Assembly: GCA_001603805.1 (NCBI GenBank)
Contig: LUZY01000002.1
Span: 62,001 to 126,000, forward strand
DNA: 64,000 nucleotides
Reading direction: 5' to 3'
DNA from: Deferribacterales bacterium Deferri_01
Lineage (GTDB): Bacteria > Chrysiogenota > Deferribacteres > Deferribacterales > Geovibrionaceae
The notes under the pieces are model-generated. The model ran no database searches. It was not told the origin of the DNA and saw nothing but the letters and a program-made list of their open reading frames with translations. The translations under genes were made by a program, and so were the position numbers. The stretch's first letter is position 1. Every line of letters begins with the position of its first letter. Shown here piece by piece: positions 8,342-16,088 of the stretch.

Positions 8342-8810
8342 GCTTCTTCAGGCGAGAGACGCCAGATGGCAGCTCATAGCTGAACTTGATGAAGGTGACG
8401 GCTGCCTCGTGATGATCTCCTCCAACATGCCGGGGGAGCAAAAGCACAGGGCAGACGGCATAGTGGCATGGGCTGAGGCTGAGTTAAAGAAAAGAATTCA
8501 GGCAAAAACCCTTAAAACAATACAGGATGCTGCGGGCAGAGCGGTTTTTATGAAAACTCCCCTTAAGCCCGCAGAAGCAAAGAAAGCAGGGGTAGGCTTA
8601 GAAGAGCTTTACCCCTTCTGCCGCCTGCTGGATATTGATATATACCGCAGCGGAAAAGCATTCGGAAGAGCAGAAGCGGGCATGAGCAAAAGACAGTGCC
8701 TGATATGCGCAGAAAATGCAGCAGACTGTATCCGTACAGGGAGACACACCTATGAAGAATCCGTCAGCGCTGCTGAAAAACTCATCAGAGAACTTGATCC
8801 GTCTTTCTGA
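8313..8810 (+). CDS. citX: apo-citrate lyase phosphoribosyl-dephospho-CoA transferase
   Basis: A 165-residue enzyme that transfers the 2'-(5''-triphosphoribosyl)-3'-dephospho-CoA precursor onto apo-CitD. The ARDARWQ segment near residue 14, FMKTPLKPAEAK, HPFCRLLDIDIY-type segment (here YPFCRLLDIDIY) and GKAFGR followed by RQCLIC are CitX signatures. It starts with TTG at 8313, with GGAAG 5 bases upstream, inside the end of citF, indicating coupled translation. It overlaps citG by 59 bases if that gene starts at 8752. Confidence 0.92.
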   Translation: MTQSEELRNKLLQARDARWQLIAELDEGDGCLVMISSNMPGEQKHRADGIVAWAEAELKKRIQAKTLKTIQDAAGRAVFMKTPLKPAEAKKAGVGLEELYPFCRLLDIDIYRSGKAFGRAEAGMSKRQCLICAENAADCIRTGRHTYEESVSAAEKLIRELDPSF

Positions 8811-9576
8811 CTGCCTCACCGCAGGAGCAAAAGCAGAGCTTGATCTTACCCCGAAGCCGGGTCTTGTGGATGCCTTTGACAGCGGATCACATGATGATCT
8901 CTCTTATGCGGGTATGCTCCTTTCAGTGTCCCTCCTTCCCCAGTATTACCATGAGCTTGCGGATTCTGCTCTAAGCGGTGCGAATATAGCTGGAATGCGA
9001 AAAATAGGACTTGAGGCGGAAAAACGCATGATGAATATCTGCGGAAGCAACGCTCACAAGGGCTATATATTTTTAAGCGGTCTTGTTCTTATTGCCTGCC
9101 TGAAAGGTGGAAACCTTGAAGACGAAATAGCTAAAACAGCACGAAAATTTTTCTCTGAAAACCTGCCCGAATCCAACGGAGAAACCGCACGGAAAACCTA
9201 TCATACAGGCGGAATAATCACCGAATGCCTTAACGGGATGCCGTCAGTTTTTAAGCATGCTCTCCCCGCAATGGAGGCAGAATACAGCATAAGCGGTTGC
9301 TGTGAACGAACCCGATTCGCAGGGCTCGCCGAAATAATGCAGACCGCAGAAGACACCACCGCCCTGCACAGATGCGGTGCAGAGGGGCTTAAAATAATAA
9401 AAGAAGACGGAAAAGAGCTTGCCGAACGTCTCATTTCAGATACCCATGTTGAATGGCTTCAGAAAAGAAACAGATTCTACAAGGAAATAAGGCTAACAAT
9501 GGGCGGCGCAGCCGACCTTCTTGCGATCGGCTGTTCCGTAATGCTTCTTAATGATTCTATCGAAGAGTTTTCGTAA
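8752..9576 (+). CDS. citG: triphosphoribosyl-dephospho-CoA synthase
   Basis: A 274-residue enzyme that makes the citrate lyase prosthetic-group precursor from dephospho-CoA and ATP. Family motifs are ELDLTPKPGLVDAFDSGSHDDL near residue 30 and the GSNAHKGYIF segment near 105, both in the ATP/dephospho-CoA site. I chose ATG 8752, preceded by GGGAG about 8 bases upstream; an ATG at 8716 lacks a ribosome-binding site. It is the last gene of the lyase operon. No citrate transporter or oxaloacetate decarboxylase accompanies the operon here. Its 3' end overlaps the convergent gene by 20 bases. Confidence 0.93.
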   Translation: MKNPSALLKNSSENLIRLSDCLTAGAKAELDLTPKPGLVDAFDSGSHDDLSYAGMLLSVSLLPQYYHELADSALSGANIAGMRKIGLEAEKRMMNICGSNAHKGYIFLSGLVLIACLKGGNLEDEIAKTARKFFSENLPESNGETARKTYHTGGIITECLNGMPSVFKHALPAMEAEYSISGCCERTRFAGLAEIMQTAEDTTALHRCGAEGLKIIKEDGKELAERLISDTHVEWLQKRNRFYKEIRLTMGGAADLLAIGCSVMLLNDSIEEFS

Positions 9577-10015
9577 GCTTTTTCAGCAGTAAAACAGTAT
9601 CCTTCCCGGTTGCGGCAAGCCAGTAATTACCTTTGCCGTCAAGAAAATAATAGTTATCCATGCCCATCCCGGTTACATACGCCACATCAAGCCCGTCTGT
9701 TTTCATTCTCATCAGGTTTCTGAAAACCTTGCTTGAGGGCATTTTATCATCCATCTGTTTAAACAGTTCCTCAGCTTCGTCCTTTGTTTTTGAAAAAGAC
9801 GCCCATATCACAACCTGATCTCCCCCGCATTTATATTCGGCTACATAAGAGCTTTGAAACTCAATCTCTTTCCCGTGAAGGCGGGCTATGTCCTTCGCCG
9901 AGTCCTTTCCTGTTTTAACAGAAACAACCTCGCACCCTTCCAGCGCCGGCACTCCGGCAAATACGTTTGCAGCCGCCATGAATATAAACACAGCAAAAAT
10001 AGCCTTTAACTTCAT
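9557..10015 (-). CDS. secreted hypothetical protein
   Basis: A 152-residue protein with a clear Sec signal peptide (MKLKAIFAVFIFMAAANVFA) and AGGAGGG before its ATG. The mature part holds two cysteines (GCEVV and YKCGGD), a Lys/Asp-rich middle and a MGMDNYYFLDGKGNYWLAATG segment that resembles small periplasmic proteins of unknown role. It converges on and overlaps citG by 20 bases. It is divergent from the cytochrome c gene, with about 175 bp between their starts. No function is assigned. Confidence 0.75.
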   Translation of the reverse strand: MKLKAIFAVFIFMAAANVFAGVPALEGCEVVSVKTGKDSAKDIARLHGKEIEFQSSYVAEYKCGGDQVVIWASFSKTKDEAEELFKQMDDKMPSSKVFRNLMRMKTDGLDVAYVTGMGMDNYYFLDGKGNYWLAATGKDTVLLLKKLTKTLR

Positions 10016-10126
10016 AACAAACCCTCCTGTTTAAGCTTAGTACGGGATACAGCCAAAAAGTTCACGTTTCTGGTTATTAGCTTGCTCTCATATCCTATTA
10101 AACTTGTAAAATTATGAAAATCCCAT

Positions 10127-10154
10127 TTGATCTAATACCTTTTCAGTGTAAAAT
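10127..10154 (+). promoter_or_regulatory. possible promoter of the cytochrome c / SCO pair
   Basis: TTGATC (10127-10132), 16 bp, TAAAAT (10149-10154), about 35 bp before the cytochrome gene. The rest of the divergent gap 10016-10189 shows nothing else definite. Confidence 0.4.
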
Positions 10155-10189
10155 TAATTTAGTACTTTCTTTTCATAAGAGGTGAAAAA

Positions 10190-10492
10190 ATGAAAAAAAC
10201 ACTTTTAGCAACCGCATTTATCGTAACAACTTTTGTCTTCGCATTTGCAGCGTCTGACGGCGCAGCTCTTTACAATAAGTGTAAGGCATGTCACGGAGCA
10301 GACGGCACAAAAGTTCCTGCGGGAGCAGAAGAAGCCCTGAAAGGACAGAGTGCTGCAGACATTGAAAAAATGCTTACAGGCTACAAGGACGGCTCATTCG
10401 GCGGTGAGAAAAAAGCCACCATGCAGAGAATGACTGCCAACCTTTCACCCGAAGATATAAAGGCTCTTGCTGATTATATCTCCAAGTTTTGA
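10190..10492 (+). CDS. periplasmic class I monoheme cytochrome c (c553-type)
   Basis: A 100-residue secreted cytochrome with signal peptide MKKTLLATAFIVTTFVFAFA, then the heme site CKACH near residue 31 and a C-terminal axial methionine candidate (MQRMTANLSPEDIKALADYI). AAGAGGTG precedes the ATG. It is followed 8 bases later by the SCO gene and then the oxidase genes. It may donate electrons to the CuA/heme c domains of oxidase subunit II, or reflect general periplasmic electron transfer. Confidence 0.93.
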   Translation: MKKTLLATAFIVTTFVFAFAASDGAALYNKCKACHGADGTKVPAGAEEALKGQSAADIEKMLTGYKDGSFGGEKKATMQRMTANLSPEDIKALADYISKF

Positions 10493-10500
10493 CACACGAC

Positions 10501-11325
10501 ATGAAAAAGCTTTTAATTGCTTTTGCTGTTTTTGCGCTCTGTCTCCCCACCTGGGGAGCAGAGCATGATCACGGCAAGGACGGGGATAAGACAGAGGAAC
10601 ACGTACATAAAGAGGCTTCTCCGGAAACTCAGAGTGATGTCGGCGTTACGGAAAAACTGGGTGAAATAATCGCCCTTGATATTCCGTTTACTGATTCTGA
10701 CGGCAGAATAGTCACAATGAGGGACCTGATCGACAAGCCAACTATTATTGCGCCTGTTTATTTCAACTGCCCGAATGTCTGCAATTTTTTACAGTCCAAC
10801 CTTTCATCAATTATCCCTCAGATAAAGATGGAAGCCGGCAAAACCTATCAGGTGATATCATTCAGCTTTGACGATATGGATACGCCGGAGATAGCCGCAG
10901 ATAAAAAAAGAAACTATCTGAAAGCAGCGGACGGCAAAATAGCTCCCGAAGGCTGGATATTCCTCACAGGAACACATGAAAACATAAAAGCTTTCCTTGA
11001 TTCGGCAGGCTACAGGTTTAAAAGAGTCGACAGAGACTTCGCCCACCCTGTTGCCGTTTTTGCTGTTTCACCTAAAGGAAAAATTATACGCTACCTCTAC
11101 GGAACAAAGATACTCCCCTTCGAGCTTACAATGGCGGTGGTGGAGGCTGAAAACGAAAAACCCGGTCTTTCTGTGAAGAAGATTGTCTCTTTCTGCTTCA
11201 GCTACGATCCGGAAGGTAAAAAATATGTCTTTGATATTATGAAGGTTTCAGGCGCAGTTATTCTCGTGACTCTCGCCGCTTTCGCCGCATTTCTCGTTTT
11301 CGGCGGCAAAAAGAAAAAGAAGTAA
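10501..11325 (+). CDS. SCO1/SenC-family copper chaperone for cytochrome oxidase
   Basis: A 274-residue protein that delivers copper to the CuA site of oxidase subunit II. It has a signal peptide, a His/Asp-rich linker (HDHGKDGDKTEEHVHKE, possible metal-binding), a thioredoxin-fold SCO domain with the copper-binding CPNVC pair and the conserved histidine in DFAHPVAVF, and a C-terminal membrane helix (VILVTLAAFAAFLVF) ending in a lysine tail. ATG 10501 is preferred over an in-frame TTG at 10489 that overlaps the cytochrome stop. It lies directly before the oxidase operon, as expected for its role. Confidence 0.93.
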   Translation: MKKLLIAFAVFALCLPTWGAEHDHGKDGDKTEEHVHKEASPETQSDVGVTEKLGEIIALDIPFTDSDGRIVTMRDLIDKPTIIAPVYFNCPNVCNFLQSNLSSIIPQIKMEAGKTYQVISFSFDDMDTPEIAADKKRNYLKAADGKIAPEGWIFLTGTHENIKAFLDSAGYRFKRVDRDFAHPVAVFAVSPKGKIIRYLYGTKILPFELTMAVVEAENEKPGLSVKKIVSFCFSYDPEGKKYVFDIMKVSGAVILVTLAAFAAFLVFGGKKKKK

Positions 11326-11347
11326 GGAAACTCGGGAGGACTAAGAA

Positions 11348-11482
11348 ATGAATAACAATACAACCACATTACCGAGTTTTAGCGGTACAGGGATGTACCG
11401 CCGCCGTGCGAAGCGAAGCCTTGTTTACCAAGGCGTGAGCGAAAAAGCCAAGCCGCAGGATGCGGACTTGGCAATTAACTAA
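11348..11482 (+). CDS. 44-codon ORF created by insertion of a repeat element in the coxA start
   Basis: The first copy of the coxA start (GGGAGGA, ATG 11348) reads in frame straight through the three-hairpin element and stops at TAA 11480-11482, exactly one base before the second copy begins. The peptide starts like CoxA (MNNNTTTLPSF) and continues with a very basic stretch, YRRRAKRSLVYQGVSEKAKP. It may be translated as a leader, or be a fossil of the insertion. There is no evidence of function beyond the intact ribosome-binding site. Confidence 0.5.
   Translation: MNNNTTTLPSFSGTGMYRRRAKRSLVYQGVSEKAKPQDADLAIN
11381..11482 (-). repeat. three-hairpin repeat element, copy in the coxA leader
   Basis: Read on the minus strand, three stem-loops follow one another: GCCAAG-T-CCGC/ATCCT/GCGG-CTTGGC, then GCCTTG/GTAAA/CAAGGC, then GCGGTAC/ATCCCT/GTACCGC. 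They are joined by the linkers TCGCTC and TTCGCTTCGCACGGCG. The same linkers, loop sequences and spacing recur at 51829-52058 with different stem sequences. It is embedded between the two copies of the coxA start duplication. Confidence 0.85.
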
Positions 11483-11502
11483 AAACTCGGGAGGACTAAG
11501 AA

Positions 11503-13128
11503 ATGAATAACAATACAACCGCATTACCGAGTTTTTTTGAAGACTCGGGCAGTGACCGTAAAGGGATACTGAGCTGGCTTCTGACAACGGATCATAAGCG
11601 AATCGGGCTTATGTATCTCTACATGGTGCTGGGAATGTTTATTGTGGGTGTCTGCCTCGGTCTTCTCATAAGGCTTGAGCTTATAGCCCCCGGCAAAGAC
11701 ATAATGGAAGCCCAGACATACAACGCAGTTTTCACCCTCCATGGGGTGATCATGATATTTATTGTGGTAATACCAAGCATTCCCGCCGCCATCGGAAACC
11801 TTGTTCTTCCCATTCAGCTTGGCGCAGAGGATGTTGCCTTTCCACGGCTTAACCTGTTTTCATGGTGGCTTTACCTCATCGGAACAGTGCTTGCCCTCTT
11901 CTCTCTCTTCACAGGCGGAGGAGCACCGGACACAGGATGGACCTTTTACGTGCCTTTCAGCGAGTTCACAACAACCAATGTAAACGTTGCGGTGCTTGCG
12001 GTTTTTATACTCGGCTTCTCATCTATCCTCACCGGTATAAACTTCATCACCACTATCCACCGCCTCCGCGCACCGGGAATAACATGGACAAAAATGCCTC
12101 TCTTTGCATGGTCACTCTATGCAACAGGCTGGATTCAGGTTCTTGCAACTCCTGTTCTGGGGATCACAGTTCTTCTTATATTCGTTGAAAGGGTTCTGGG
12201 AGTCGGACTGTTTGACCCGAACAAGGGCGGCGACCCGATCCTCTATCAGCACCTTTTCTGGATATACTCACACCCTGCGGTGTACATTATGATACTTCCC
12301 GCCATGGGTGTGGTGAGTGAGATTATACCCGTCTTCGCCCGTAAAAGCATTTTCGGCTACAAGGCGATTGCGGTATCAAGCCTTATGATCGCTTTTGCAG
12401 GCTCACTGGTTTGGGCGCACCACATGTTTACATCAGGCATGAGCGACACAGCAGTGCTTATCTTCTCGCTCCTCACATTCATTGTTGCCATACCCTCCGC
12501 CATAAAGGTCTTCAACTGGGTGGCGACGCTCTATAAAGGCTCCATAATTATCGAGCCTCCCCTTGTTTACGCACTGGGATTCATATTTCTTTTTTCCATA
12601 GGCGGTCTCACAGGGCTTGTCCTCGGCTCAGCAGGAACAGATGTCCATGTGCATGACACCTACTTTGTCGTAAGCCACTTCCACTATGTGATATTCGGCG
12701 GAACAGGCTTCGGGCTTTTTGCCGCTCTGCATTTCTGGCTGCCTAAGTTCTACGGAAGGATGTACAACAAAAGAGTCGCCAACTGGGCTTTCGGAATACT
12801 TTTTGTGGGCTTTAACACCCTTTATCTCCCTCTTTTCGTAATCGGTCTTGAGGGCATGCCCAGAAGGTATTATGACTATCTGCCCCAGTATCAGACCGGA
12901 CACCTGATTTCGACCATCGGTTCGTGGATTCTTGCCGTCGGGCTTCTGATAATGTTTGTAAACCTCTACAGAGGCATAACACGCGGCAAAAAGATAGGAC
13001 GCAACCCCTGGGGTGGTGCAACTCTCGAATGGCAGGTTCCCTCACCTCCCCCACTGCTTAACTTTGACAAGGAGCCTGATACCTCCGGCAAACCATACAG
13101 CTATAAGGGGGTAGAGAGAGATGAGTAG
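11503..13128 (+). CDS. coxA: cytochrome c oxidase subunit I (A2-type heme-copper oxidase)
   Basis: The 541-residue catalytic subunit reduces oxygen at a heme/CuB centre and pumps protons across the inner membrane. It has about twelve membrane helices. Ligand motifs are visible: FTLHGVIMIF (low-spin heme), WIYSHPAVYIMILP (CuB His), WAHHMFTSGM (CuB His pair) and VVSHFHYVIFG (both hemes). The helix VI motif YSHPAVY lacks the glutamate of A1 enzymes and carries the Tyr-Ser pair that defines A2-type oxidases such as those of Rhodothermus and Thermus. The start at 11503 uses the second copy of the duplicated GGGAGGA-ATG leader. It overlaps coxC by 8 bases. Confidence 0.97.
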   Translation: MNNNTTALPSFFEDSGSDRKGILSWLLTTDHKRIGLMYLYMVLGMFIVGVCLGLLIRLELIAPGKDIMEAQTYNAVFTLHGVIMIFIVVIPSIPAAIGNLVLPIQLGAEDVAFPRLNLFSWWLYLIGTVLALFSLFTGGGAPDTGWTFYVPFSEFTTTNVNVAVLAVFILGFSSILTGINFITTIHRLRAPGITWTKMPLFAWSLYATGWIQVLATPVLGITVLLIFVERVLGVGLFDPNKGGDPILYQHLFWIYSHPAVYIMILPAMGVVSEIIPVFARKSIFGYKAIAVSSLMIAFAGSLVWAHHMFTSGMSDTAVLIFSLLTFIVAIPSAIKVFNWVATLYKGSIIIEPPLVYALGFIFLFSIGGLTGLVLGSAGTDVHVHDTYFVVSHFHYVIFGGTGFGLFAALHFWLPKFYGRMYNKRVANWAFGILFVGFNTLYLPLFVIGLEGMPRRYYDYLPQYQTGHLISTIGSWILAVGLLIMFVNLYRGITRGKKIGRNPWGGATLEWQVPSPPPLLNFDKEPDTSGKPYSYKGVERDE

Positions 13129-13723
13129 TCACGTTCATAAGGATTATCATGGCGCAAAGCTCGGCATGTGGCTCTTCCTTTTTACAGAAGTGTTGCTCTT
13201 CGGCGGGCTTTTTGTTCTGTACTCAGTTTTTCTGTCCAAATATCCGCAGGAATTTCATGACGCCGGAAAAGATCTCAATGTGATAATCGGCACGCTGAAC
13301 ACTGTTGTTCTTCTTGTGTCCAGTTATTTCATAGCCCTTGCCATATCATTTATCCAGAGAGGCGACAAACAAAAGGCGATTCTTTTCACATGGCTCACAA
13401 TGGCTATGGCACTGTTTTTCCTCGTGAACAAGTTCTTTGAGTGGAAGGCGAAATTCGGGCATGGAATATACCCCACCTCGCCCCACCTTGCCGAACTTCC
13501 CCACGGAGAGAACATCTTCTTCGGTCTGTATTATGTTATGACAGGTCTCCACGGGATACACGTTATCATCGGCATGACCGTCATGGGATTCATGATACAT
13601 TTCCTGAAAAAAGACGCGATCAGGCAGGACGACTTTGTTAAGCTGGAAAACGCCGGACTTTACTGGCACATAGTGGATCTGGTGTGGATATTCCTTTTCC
13701 CGCTGTTTTATCTGGTTCTGTAG
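13121..13723 (+). CDS. coxC: cytochrome c oxidase subunit III
   Basis: A 200-residue membrane subunit, probably five helices, that stabilises subunit I. Diagnostic parts are GMWLFLFTEVLLFGGLF near the N-terminus, YYVMTGLHGIHVIIGM in the middle and YWHIVDLVWIFLFPLFYL at the end. It overlaps coxA by 8 bases and is followed 15 bases later by subunit IV. Confidence 0.96.
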   Translation: MSSHVHKDYHGAKLGMWLFLFTEVLLFGGLFVLYSVFLSKYPQEFHDAGKDLNVIIGTLNTVVLLVSSYFIALAISFIQRGDKQKAILFTWLTMAMALFFLVNKFFEWKAKFGHGIYPTSPHLAELPHGENIFFGLYYVMTGLHGIHVIIGMTVMGFMIHFLKKDAIRQDDFVKLENAGLYWHIVDLVWIFLFPLFYLVL

Positions 13724-13738
13724 AAGGAGGTTTGAGAT

Positions 13739-14023
13739 ATGTCAGAACACAACGGTCACGTTCTCAGCGTTAAACTGCTCACATATATTCTTGCCGTCCT
13801 TCTTCTGCTCACGTTTATCACAGTGGCAGCAACAAGGGTGGATTTCGGCTATTTCAAAGTGGTGGTTGCACTGGCACTTGCCACAACGAAATCCCTGTTT
13901 GTAATTTTGTTTTTCATGCACCTGAAATACGAAAACAGGTTTATTAAGTTTATCGTATTCATGTGTTTTTTAATTCTCGCCATCTTCATAGGAATGACCT
14001 TCCTTGATGTGGCGTACAGGTAA
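13739..14023 (+). CDS. coxD: cytochrome c oxidase subunit IV (prokaryotic type)
   Basis: A 94-residue protein with three predicted membrane helices (LTYILAVLLLLTFITVAA, VVVALALATTKSLFVILFFMHL, FIVFMCFLILAIFIGMTF). The ATTKSLFVILFFMHLKY signature is typical of the small bacterial subunit IV. AGAAGGAGG lies before the ATG. It sits between coxC and coxB. Confidence 0.92.
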   Translation: MSEHNGHVLSVKLLTYILAVLLLLTFITVAATRVDFGYFKVVVALALATTKSLFVILFFMHLKYENRFIKFIVFMCFLILAIFIGMTFLDVAYR

Positions 14024-14034
14024 GGGGCGGTTTT

Positions 14035-15249
14035 ATGGAAAATAATCTCGTAGATGCTGTAAGCAAGGTTGATCAGGCTTTCCTGTTCATCTTCGGCATA
14101 TCATTCGCAATACTTTTTCTCATAACGGCCGTCACAATCTGGTTTCTCTTCCGTTACAGTAAAAAGCGGAACCCTGTCCCCTCGGACATAGAAGGAAACG
14201 TACTGGCGGAAACACTCTGGACGGTGATCCCTACCCTCCTTGTTTTTGCTATGTTCTGGTTCGGATGGACAGGCTATAAGGCACTGCGTGAAGCTCCTGA
14301 AGATTCAATGATTGTTCAGGTCGAAGCACGCATGTGGTCATGGAAGTTTATCTACGAAAACGGACGCACCAGCGATAAGCTCTACGTGCCTGAAAACACG
14401 CCGATCAAGCTGGATATGACCTCCGTAGACGTTATCCACAGCTTTTATGTTCCCGCTTTCAGAATCAAGATGGACACTGTACCCGGAATGCAGACCTACG
14501 CATGGTTCAACAGCGGTGAGGCATCACAGTACGACATTCTCTGCGCCGAATACTGCGGTGTGCGACATGCCTATATGCTCTCCAAGGTTGTCGTTGTTCC
14601 GCAGGAAGAGTATGACAAATGGGTGGAAACCGGCGAGGCTGATTCCGAAAAACCGGAAGGCATGCTTGTTCTTGAAAAATACGGATGTCTTGACTGCCAT
14701 TCAATGGACGGAAGCGAGATCGTGGGACCCAGCTTTAAGGACATTTACGGTCATGAAGTTACCGTCATTGAAAACGGTGAAGAGAAAACCCTCACCGCTG
14801 ATGATGAATACCTGAAAAAAGCTATTAAGGAACCATCTGCCGAGATAGTTAAGGGCTATGAAGACATGATGCCGCCGTCTGATGAAATGACGGATGAAGA
14901 GCTTGAAACACTCATAGAGTTCTTCAAGGGCGGAATGGTCATGGAGAAGAAAGGCGCTCAGGGAGCTAAAGTTGCTGAAAATGAAGGCTGCCTCGGCTGC
15001 CACTCAACAGACGGCAGCGAAATTGTTGGACCCAGCTTCAAAAACATGATCGATCGTAAACTCACTGCCGTTCACGAAGGCAAAACTGTAGAAGTTGTTG
15101 CGGACACACGCTACATCATTGACTCCATCAAGAATCCGGATGATTATATTGTCGAAGGATACGATGGCGGCATGATGCCCTCATACGATCTCAGTGATGA
15201 GGACATGAAAGCGCTCATCGAATTTTTCAGCACTCTGAAGGATGAATGA
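14035..15249 (+). CDS. coxB: cytochrome c oxidase subunit II with two fused cytochrome c domains (caa3-like)
   Basis: A 404-residue subunit that accepts electrons into CuA. There are two N-terminal helices (FLFIFGISFAILFLITAV and TLWTVIPTLLVFAMFWFGW), then a cupredoxin domain with CuA ligands His in VIHSFYVP, C170, E172, C174, H178 and M181. Two tandem c-type domains follow with heme sites C218-H222 and C319-H323, about 101 residues apart. They share HS-x-DGSEIVGPSFK and end in MMPPS / MMPSY axial methionines. Most caa3 subunit II proteins carry one such domain, so the second looks like a recent internal duplication. It lies last among the oxidase subunits and overlaps ctaB by 4 bases. Confidence 0.96.
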   Translation: MENNLVDAVSKVDQAFLFIFGISFAILFLITAVTIWFLFRYSKKRNPVPSDIEGNVLAETLWTVIPTLLVFAMFWFGWTGYKALREAPEDSMIVQVEARMWSWKFIYENGRTSDKLYVPENTPIKLDMTSVDVIHSFYVPAFRIKMDTVPGMQTYAWFNSGEASQYDILCAEYCGVRHAYMLSKVVVVPQEEYDKWVETGEADSEKPEGMLVLEKYGCLDCHSMDGSEIVGPSFKDIYGHEVTVIENGEEKTLTADDEYLKKAIKEPSAEIVKGYEDMMPPSDEMTDEELETLIEFFKGGMVMEKKGAQGAKVAENEGCLGCHSTDGSEIVGPSFKNMIDRKLTAVHEGKTVEVVADTRYIIDSIKNPDDYIVEGYDGGMMPSYDLSDEDMKALIEFFSTLKDE

Positions 15250-16088
15250 ATACAGATTATCTCAAGCTTATAAGATTTAAGGTTACAATTTTGGTGGGTC
15301 TTTCCGCATTTGCGGGGACCTGCCTTTTTTCTCCTGTAATCAGTGAGAAACACCTCTACGGTGTCCTTGCCGCTGTTCTTCTGTCTGCGGGTTGCTCCGC
15401 ACTGAACCAGTGGCAGGAACGCAAAGAGGATTTTCTCATGGAGAGAACCAGAGACCGTCCCCTTCCTTCCGGCAGGATGAAACCGGAGGAAGCGTTGATG
15501 TTCGCCTGCATAATACTTGCCGTTGCATTTACACTGATAGTCCGTATGAAAAATCCACAGCTTTTCATTCTGGGTGCAGCAGCGGTTATAGTGTATAACC
15601 TGCTTTATACCCCAATGAAAAAGCGAACCCCCTTTGCGCTTATGACCGGTTCTGTTTCCGGTGCTTTTCCGCCCCTCATAGGCTTTACCGCCGCCGGAGG
15701 AAGCATATTTGATACAAGAATAATGGCTGTATCAGTAGTGCTTTACATCTGGCAGACACCTCATTTTGCGCTGTTATCAGAAAAATATGCCGCAGACTAT
15801 GCCAGAGCTGGCTTTAAAACCTTAAGCGGCACATACGGAAGCCTCAAGGCACAGAAATTTACCGATCTCTGGACATCCGCCTATGTAACGTCACTGTTTT
15901 TCATACCCATGTCCGGCGTGTATTCCCACACAATATCATCATGGATTCACGTAGGGCTTACAATTGGGGCATTTGTCCTGTTCCTGAAATACAGACTGCT
16001 GCCTTCAAAGGCTTTTCATTCCCTGAATATAACTATGGGGCTGTTCTTTATTCTGCTTATTGCGGATAAAATGCTGACGCTTATCTGA
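15246..16088 (+). CDS. ctaB: protoheme IX farnesyltransferase (heme O synthase)
   Basis: A 280-residue membrane UbiA-family prenyltransferase that converts heme B to heme O for the oxidase. The allylic-diphosphate/heme site appears as NQWQERKEDFLMERTRDRPL near residue 55, a variant of the usual NxxxDxxxD pattern, and YTPMKKRTPF near residue 120. Several hydrophobic helices follow. It overlaps coxB by 4 bases, so it belongs to the oxidase operon. No heme A synthase (ctaA) is next to it; either heme O is used or ctaA is elsewhere. It converges on the response-regulator gene with an 8-base overlap. Confidence 0.93.
   Translation: MNTDYLKLIRFKVTILVGLSAFAGTCLFSPVISEKHLYGVLAAVLLSAGCSALNQWQERKEDFLMERTRDRPLPSGRMKPEEALMFACIILAVAFTLIVRMKNPQLFILGAAAVIVYNLLYTPMKKRTPFALMTGSVSGAFPPLIGFTAAGGSIFDTRIMAVSVVLYIWQTPHFALLSEKYAADYARAGFKTLSGTYGSLKAQKFTDLWTSAYVTSLFFIPMSGVYSHTISSWIHVGLTIGAFVLFLKYRLLPSKAFHSLNITMGLFFILLIADKMLTLI

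Larger units (their letters stand above)
11328..11535 (+). repeat. 53-bp direct duplication of the coxA ribosome-binding and start region
   Basis: Positions 11328-11380 and 11483-11535 are identical except for A11366/G11521. Each copy holds GGGAGGA, an ATG and ten codons. Each is bounded by an inverted repeat AAACTCGG ... CCGAGTTT, so the start region may sit in the loop of a hairpin. The two copies flank the 102-bp three-hairpin element at 11381-11482. Only the second copy leads into coxA. Confidence 0.93.
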
